Shown one piece after another: positions 59,834-64,000 of a stretch of DNA of 64,000 nt; positions within the stretch are counted from its first letter, which is position 1, and each line of letters begins with the position of its first letter. A program made the position numbers and the translations under genes. The notes beneath the pieces were generated by a model, which saw nothing but the letters and a program-made list of their open reading frames with translations, was not told where the DNA came from and made no database searches. Source of the DNA: Actinacidiphila sp. DG2A-62 (GTDB lineage Bacteria; Actinomycetota; Actinomycetes; Streptomycetales; Streptomycetaceae); the NCBI RefSeq assembly GCF_035825295.1, contig NZ_JAYMGI010000002.1, positions 6,625,501 through 6,689,500 on the forward strand. Reading direction: 5' to 3'.

Positions 59834-59906
59834 CCGCGCCCGAGCCCGCTCCGGCCGTCGGCAGCCTGCCACCGCAGGCGGCGCGCGGCGGCGCGCTCCT
59901 GGGCTC

Positions 59907-60860
59907 ATGACCGGGCCGCGCGTCCGTGCGACCGGGCTCCGTGCTGGCCCGGCGTCCGTGCGGCCGGGCGGCCGGCGGCCGGGCTCCGGGCGCCTGGCCT
60001 CCGGGCTGCCCGTGGCCTCCGCGCGGGCGCCGGCGGACGAACCGCCCGCCGCGGGACGCACGGTAGCCTTCAGGGACGGACCCGCCCTCGCAGAGGACCG
60101 CGTCCCCGTCCCCGAGTCCACCCAGGCGGTGACCCACACCGTGTCCCAGTCCCTGACGCCTCCGACCGACGCCGCGCCCGCGCTGCCCGGGGCGGGATCC
60201 CGGCTGCCGGGGCGCGCACTGGCCCGCCGGGTGGCCAAGATCCTGCTCGGCTGCCTCGTCGGCTACGGCGTGCTGTGGGCCTGCTCGGCCGGCGGCATGC
60301 TCGCGCTGTCCGCGTGGGCCCGGCACGACGCCTCCAGCAGCAGGCGCACCTCGGCGGGCATCAACCACTTCCTGCGCGTCGACGCCAAGGTGTGGCGCGG
60401 CTCCGCGCCCGGCGCCGACGGGTACCGCGAACTCGCCGCCGAGGGCGTGCGGACGGTCGTCGACCTGCGCGCGGAGAACCTGTCGGCCGCGGAGCTGCGA
60501 CTGCCGGCCGCCGCGGGCCTGCACGCCGTACGGCTGCCGATCCGCGACGGGCAGACGCCCACCGAGGCGCAGGTCGACCGCTTCATCCGGATCGTCCACG
60601 ACTCCGACGGCCCGGTCTTCGTGCACTGCGGTGCGGGCGTCGGGCGCACCGGGGCGATGACCGCCGCGTATCTCGTCCGCACCGGGCAGGCCACCGCCCG
60701 CCAGGCCGCCGTGCGCACCGTCGCCGTCGGGCCGCCGTCCATCGAGCAGGTCTACTACGTGCTCAACGTCTCGCGCGGCGACAGCGACCAGCCGCCGGAC
60801 TGGGTGCGCGGCATCAGCCGGCTGCTGGACGCGCCCCGCAGGATCAAGGCGTCCCTGTGA
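59907..60860 (+). CDS. Membrane-anchored dual-specificity/tyrosine phosphatase
   Basis: A 317-residue phosphatase. A ~105-residue Pro/Ala-rich cytoplasmic leader is followed by one membrane helix (ILLGCLVGYGVLWACSAGGML) and the catalytic domain: WRGSAPGADGYRELAAEGVR, DLRAEN, and the P-loop HCGAGVGRTG (Cys241, Arg247). The general acid is probably in LPIRDGQTP. The domain would be outside if the N-terminus is cytoplasmic. ATG at 59907 is the first in frame; a later GTG would shorten the leader. Substrate unknown. Confidence 0.85.
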   Translation: MTGPRVRATGLRAGPASVRPGGRRPGSGRLASGLPVASARAPADEPPAAGRTVAFRDGPALAEDRVPVPESTQAVTHTVSQSLTPPTDAAPALPGAGSRLPGRALARRVAKILLGCLVGYGVLWACSAGGMLALSAWARHDASSSRRTSAGINHFLRVDAKVWRGSAPGADGYRELAAEGVRTVVDLRAENLSAAELRLPAAAGLHAVRLPIRDGQTPTEAQVDRFIRIVHDSDGPVFVHCGAGVGRTGAMTAAYLVRTGQATARQAAVRTVAVGPPSIEQVYYVLNVSRGDSDQPPDWVRGISRLLDAPRRIKASL

Positions 60861-61053
60861 CGCCGCGGCCCGTCCGCCTCGCTCCGCCTGTGACCAGCGC
60901 CACGGGGAGACGTGCCGAGGGGCGCGGGCGTCCGGCGGCATGGCAGGCTTGTGCTTGCACGTCTGCCTTCTGCCCGCCGACGGTTCCCGCGGCGGCAGAC
61001 GGGGAGACACAACCAGGAACAGCAGGAATCAGCAGCAGAAGCGGAGCGTCAAG

Positions 61054-62010
61054 GTGCAGCGCTGGCGGGGCTTGGAAGACGTTCCCGGTGACTGGGGTCG
61101 CAGCGTCGTCACCATCGGCTCGTACGACGGGGTGCACCGCGGGCACCAGCTGATCATGGGCCGGGCCGTGCAACGCGCCCGCGAACTCGGCCTCCCCTCG
61201 GTCGTGGTGACCTTCGACCCGCACCCCAGCGAAGTGGTGCGCCCCGGCAGCCACCCGCCGCTGCTCGCCGCCCACCACCGGCGCGCGGAGCTGATCGCCG
61301 AACTCGGCGTCGACGCCCTGCTGATCCTCCCCTTCACTCGGGAGTTCTCGCAGCTCTCGCCGAGCGAGTTCATCCGCACCGTGCTGGTCGACGGCCTGCA
61401 CGCCCGGCTCGTCGTCGAGGGCCCCAACTTCCGCTTCGGCCACAAGGCCGCCGGCGACGTCGACTTCCTGTCCGCGCTCGGCCTGAAGTACGACTACGAG
61501 CTGGAGGTCGTGGACCTCTTCGTGCGCGGCGCGGCGGGCGGCGGCGAGCCGTTCTCCTCCACCCTCACCCGGCGGCTGGTCGCCGAGGGCGACGTCGAGG
61601 GCGCCGCCGAGGTGCTGGGACGGCCGCACCGCGTCGAGGGCGTCGTGGTGCGCGGTGCCCAGCGCGGCCGCGAACTCGGCTACCCCACCGCCAATGTCGA
61701 GACCCTCCCGCACACCGCGATCCCCGCCGACGGGGTCTACGCCGGCTGGCTGCACGTCGGCGGCGAGGCCATGCCCGCGGCCATCTCCGTCGGCACCAAC
61801 CCCACCTTCGACGGCACCGCGCGCACCGTCGAGGCCTACGCCATCGACCGCGTCGGCCTGGACCTCTACGGCCTGCACGTCGCCGTGGACTTCCTCGCCT
61901 ACCTGCGCGGCATGGAGAAGTTCGACTCCATCGACGCCCTGCTGGAACGCATGTCCGACGACGTCAAGCGCGCCCGCGAACTCGTCGACGTCACCCAGCC
62001 CCAGCCCTGA
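61054..62010 (+). CDS. ribF: Bifunctional riboflavin kinase / FAD synthetase
   Basis: A 318-residue enzyme making FMN and FAD. The N-terminal nucleotidyltransferase has TIGSYDGVHRGHQ and FDPHPSEVVRP; the C-terminal kinase has GRELGYPTANVET and DGVYAGWLHVGGE with the flavin/ATP loop. The GTG at 61054 is chosen because GGAG lies 7 bp upstream and the product then begins VQRWRGLEDVPGDWG, the usual streptomycete start. The preceding 190 bp are a non-coding leader. Intact. Confidence 0.93.
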   Translation: MQRWRGLEDVPGDWGRSVVTIGSYDGVHRGHQLIMGRAVQRARELGLPSVVVTFDPHPSEVVRPGSHPPLLAAHHRRAELIAELGVDALLILPFTREFSQLSPSEFIRTVLVDGLHARLVVEGPNFRFGHKAAGDVDFLSALGLKYDYELEVVDLFVRGAAGGGEPFSSTLTRRLVAEGDVEGAAEVLGRPHRVEGVVVRGAQRGRELGYPTANVETLPHTAIPADGVYAGWLHVGGEAMPAAISVGTNPTFDGTARTVEAYAIDRVGLDLYGLHVAVDFLAYLRGMEKFDSIDALLERMSDDVKRARELVDVTQPQP

Positions 62011-62076
62011 ACCCGCCCGCCGGCCGCGCATGAGACGCCCCCGCCGACCCGGCCGCCGCGCGGGCCGACTCCGCTG

Positions 62077-62796
62077 TCAGGCCGGCCGGACCAGGCGCGT
62101 CTCGTAGGCGAACACCACCGCCTGCACCCGGTCGCGCAGTTCCAGCTTCACCAGGATGCGGCTGAGGTGCGTCTTCACGGTCGCCTCGGCCAGGTGCAGC
62201 CGGGCCGCGATCTCCGTGTTGGACAGACCCCGGCCCACCTCCACGAGCACCTCCCGCTCCCGCGCGGTCAGCCGGGCCAGCCGCTCGTCCCCGCCGCCCG
62301 CGGACACATCCGGTCCGGGCAGCCGGTCGGCGAAGTGCTCCAGCAGCCGCCGGGTGATGCGCGGCGCGACCACCGCGTCCCCCGCCGCCACCGACCGGAT
62401 CGCGGCCAGCAGCTCCTCCGGCAGCGCATTCTTCAGCAAGAACCCCGACGCGCCCGCCCTCAGCCCCGCGAAGGCGTACTCGTCCAGGTCGAACGTCGTC
62501 AGAATCAGCACCCTCGACTGCGGACAGCTCTCCACGATCCGCGCGGTCGCCTCGATCCCGTCCGTCCCCGGCATCCGCACGTCCATCAGCACCACGTCCG
62601 GCCGCAGCAGCCGGGCCTTGCGGACCGCCTCCTCGCCGTCCCCCGCCTCCCCGGCCGTCTCCATGTCCGACTGCGCGTCCAGCACCATCGTGAACGCCAG
62701 CCGCAGCAGCGGCTCGTCGTCCACCAACAGCACCCGCACGGGTCTGTTCCCCGCCGGCGCCGCCTCCGCCGCCGGTGCGTCCTGCGTCCCGTTCAC
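62077..62796 (-). CDS. NarL-family response regulator
   Basis: A 239-residue transcription regulator. The receiver domain (RVLLVDDEPLLRLAF, phospho-acceptor Asp in VVLMDVRMPG, TTF, Lys in LLKNA) is followed by a LuxR-type helix-turn-helix, LTAREREVLVEVGRGLSNTEIA. GTG at 62796 overlaps the stop of the kinase gene (GTGA). The pair acts as a two-component system; targets are unknown. It is convergent with ribF. Confidence 0.93.
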   Translation of the reverse strand: MNGTQDAPAAEAAPAGNRPVRVLLVDDEPLLRLAFTMVLDAQSDMETAGEAGDGEEAVRKARLLRPDVVLMDVRMPGTDGIEATARIVESCPQSRVLILTTFDLDEYAFAGLRAGASGFLLKNALPEELLAAIRSVAAGDAVVAPRITRRLLEHFADRLPGPDVSAGGGDERLARLTAREREVLVEVGRGLSNTEIAARLHLAEATVKTHLSRILVKLELRDRVQAVVFAYETRLVRPA

Positions 62797-64000
62797 GGCA
62801 CCTCCGCTGTCGTCAGGTCCAACTCGGCCGCCACGCGCCAGCCCCCGCCCGGGCGCGGACCGGCGGTCAGCCGGCCGCCGTAGGCGGCGGCCCGCTCCCC
62901 CATCCCGTGCAGACCGTGCCCGCCGGCGCCCGACGGCGCGGCCGTCACCGCGCCCGCGCCGTCGTCCGTGACCGACACGCTCACCGCGTCCGCCCGGCAC
63001 GAGACCGCCACCTCCGCCCGCGTCCCGGCCGGCGCGTGCTTCAGCGTGTTCGTCAACGCCTCCTGCACCAGCCGGAACACCGTCAACTGCGCCGCCCCGC
63101 CCACCGCGGCGGGCTCCCCGGTCACCTCCAGCCGCGTCGGCAGACCGGCGGCCCTGACCTGCTCGGCCAGCGCGCCCAACTGGTCGATGCCCGGCATCGG
63201 ATGCCGCAGCGCGTCCGGCTCGTCCGCCCGCAGCACCCCGAGGAAGCGGCGCATGTCGGTGATCGCCTGCCGCCCCGTGACGCCCACCTGCCGCATCGCC
63301 GCCGTCGCCCGCTGCGGCGACGTCTCCTGCGCGAACACCGCGCCGTCCGCCAGCGCGACCATCACCGACAGGTTGTGCGTGACGACGTCGTGCATCTCCC
63401 GCGCGATCCTGGCCCGTTCGCCCGCCACCGCCAGTTGCGACTGCTGGTCGCGCTCGCGCTCCAGCCGCACCGCCCGGTCCTCAAGGAACGTCATCCGCTC
63501 CCGCCGCCCACGGATGTTGGAGCCGATCACCGCCGCCGCGATCGCCATCGCCGACAGCGAGATGACCGTCGCCACCGCCCGCTCGTGGATCGACCAGCGC
63601 ACGGCGGCCAGCAGGATGCCGACCTCCAGCACCCCGAACGCCGCCATCGTGCGGGCCCGGTCGCAGCAGACCGCCACGGTGTACAGGGCCAGCAGCAGCG
63701 CACCGTCGGCCGGGGTCCGCACATTCGCCAGCCACTGCCCGAACGCCGCCGCGGCCACCACCCCGAACACCAGCAGCGGCGCCTTCCTGCGCCAGGCCAG
63801 CGGAGCGATCAGCGCCAGGTGCACCGGCAGGATCACCGGCGTCCGGTCCATCAGCGGCCCGTGCATCAGCGCCGACAGCGCCCCCATCAACGCCCCGGCC
63901 AGACAAGCGTCCTGCACCCACGGCGACGCGACCTCCGCGGCCCGCCGCCGCAGCTCGCCGACCGCCCGCCGGGCGGTGCCCGCGAGCCGCGACCGCGGCC
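62793..64000 (-). CDS. Sensor histidine kinase, NarX/DesK-like, 5' end outside window
   Basis: The reading frame continues past base 64000 with no stop, so the start is outside. Several N-terminal membrane helices (VILPVHLALIAPLAW, LLVFGVVAAAAFGQWL, GALLLALYTVAVCC) are followed by a HisKA_3 dimerisation domain, REMHDVVTHNLSVMVALADG with the phosphorylated His, and a HATPase domain (VQEALTNTLKHA, GHGLHGMGERA). A GTG at 63917 is a possible internal start, but coding character continues upstream. Coupled to the response regulator by GTGA. Confidence 0.9.
   Translation of the reverse strand, partial: PRSRLAGTARRAVGELRRRAAEVASPWVQDACLAGALMGALSALMHGPLMDRTPVILPVHLALIAPLAWRRKAPLLVFGVVAAAAFGQWLANVRTPADGALLLALYTVAVCCDRARTMAAFGVLEVGILLAAVRWSIHERAVATVISLSAMAIAAAVIGSNIRGRRERMTFLEDRAVRLERERDQQSQLAVAGERARIAREMHDVVTHNLSVMVALADGAVFAQETSPQRATAAMRQVGVTGRQAITDMRRFLGVLRADEPDALRHPMPGIDQLGALAEQVRAAGLPTRLEVTGEPAAVGGAAQLTVFRLVQEALTNTLKHAPAGTRAEVAVSCRADAVSVSVTDDGAGAVTAAPSGAGGHGLHGMGERAAAYGGRLTAGPRPGGGWRVAAELDLTTAEVP

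Overview
The window is a GC-rich actinobacterial chromosome segment. GTG starts, coding wobble positions that are nearly all G or C, 4-bp ATGA/GTGA gene overlaps, Tat lipoproteins and gene order all point to Streptomycetaceae (Streptomyces or a close relative). The order add - pot genes - PucR - dxr/rseP/ispG - proS - rimP/nusA/infB/rbfA/truB - ribF matches, from memory, the S. coelicolor core region around SCO5655-SCO5711.

Region 1 (1-16.4 kb) is nitrogen and polyamine metabolism: a glycerophosphodiesterase fragment, a COG1816 deaminase (add-like, possibly the menaquinone-pathway enzyme), a polyamine ABC transporter (potD-A-B-C) followed by a gamma-glutamylputrescine-oxidase-like flavoenzyme, an aldehyde dehydrogenase, a GABA-type aminotransferase, and a PucR regulator. 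Together they would take up putrescine or spermidine and oxidise it to succinate-level carbon. A near-perfect 25-bp palindrome lies in the add/potD divergent promoter.

Region 2 (16.56-28.14 kb, minus strand) is the most interesting part. It is a five-gene operon: Trypco1-like small protein, trypsin-like protease with an effector-associated domain, a VMAP adaptor carrying the same kind of domain, a MoxR AAA+ ATPase, and a ~2,200-residue SAV_2336-type protein (degenerate vWA, STAND-like NTPase, WD40 propeller, helical repeats). This fits the vWA-MoxR-VMAP ternary NTP-dependent conflict systems proposed from comparative genomics.

Region 3 (28.4-49.9 kb) is mostly housekeeping: an aldehyde dehydrogenase and acyl-CoA dehydrogenase, the isoprenoid/protease cluster dxr-rseP-ispG, two acetyltransferases, proS, an APH(6)-type kinase, a ferritin-like lipoprotein, and the rimP-nusA-rnpM-infB-DUF503-rbfA-truB transcription/translation cluster. 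A chain of three overlapping mini-ORFs precedes infB.

Region 4 (50.3-60.9 kb) separates truB from ribF. It holds a second trypsin-like/STAND NTPase protein, a phosphotransferase with the rifampicin-phosphotransferase layout, a membrane protein and a membrane-anchored tyrosine phosphatase. The window ends with ribF and a NarL-type two-component pair whose kinase runs off the edge.

Twelve genes, including essential infB, rimP and rseP, need a one- or two-base frame correction to give full-length family members. I read these as sequence errors rather than real pseudogenes and give whole-gene spans with the approximate shift position.
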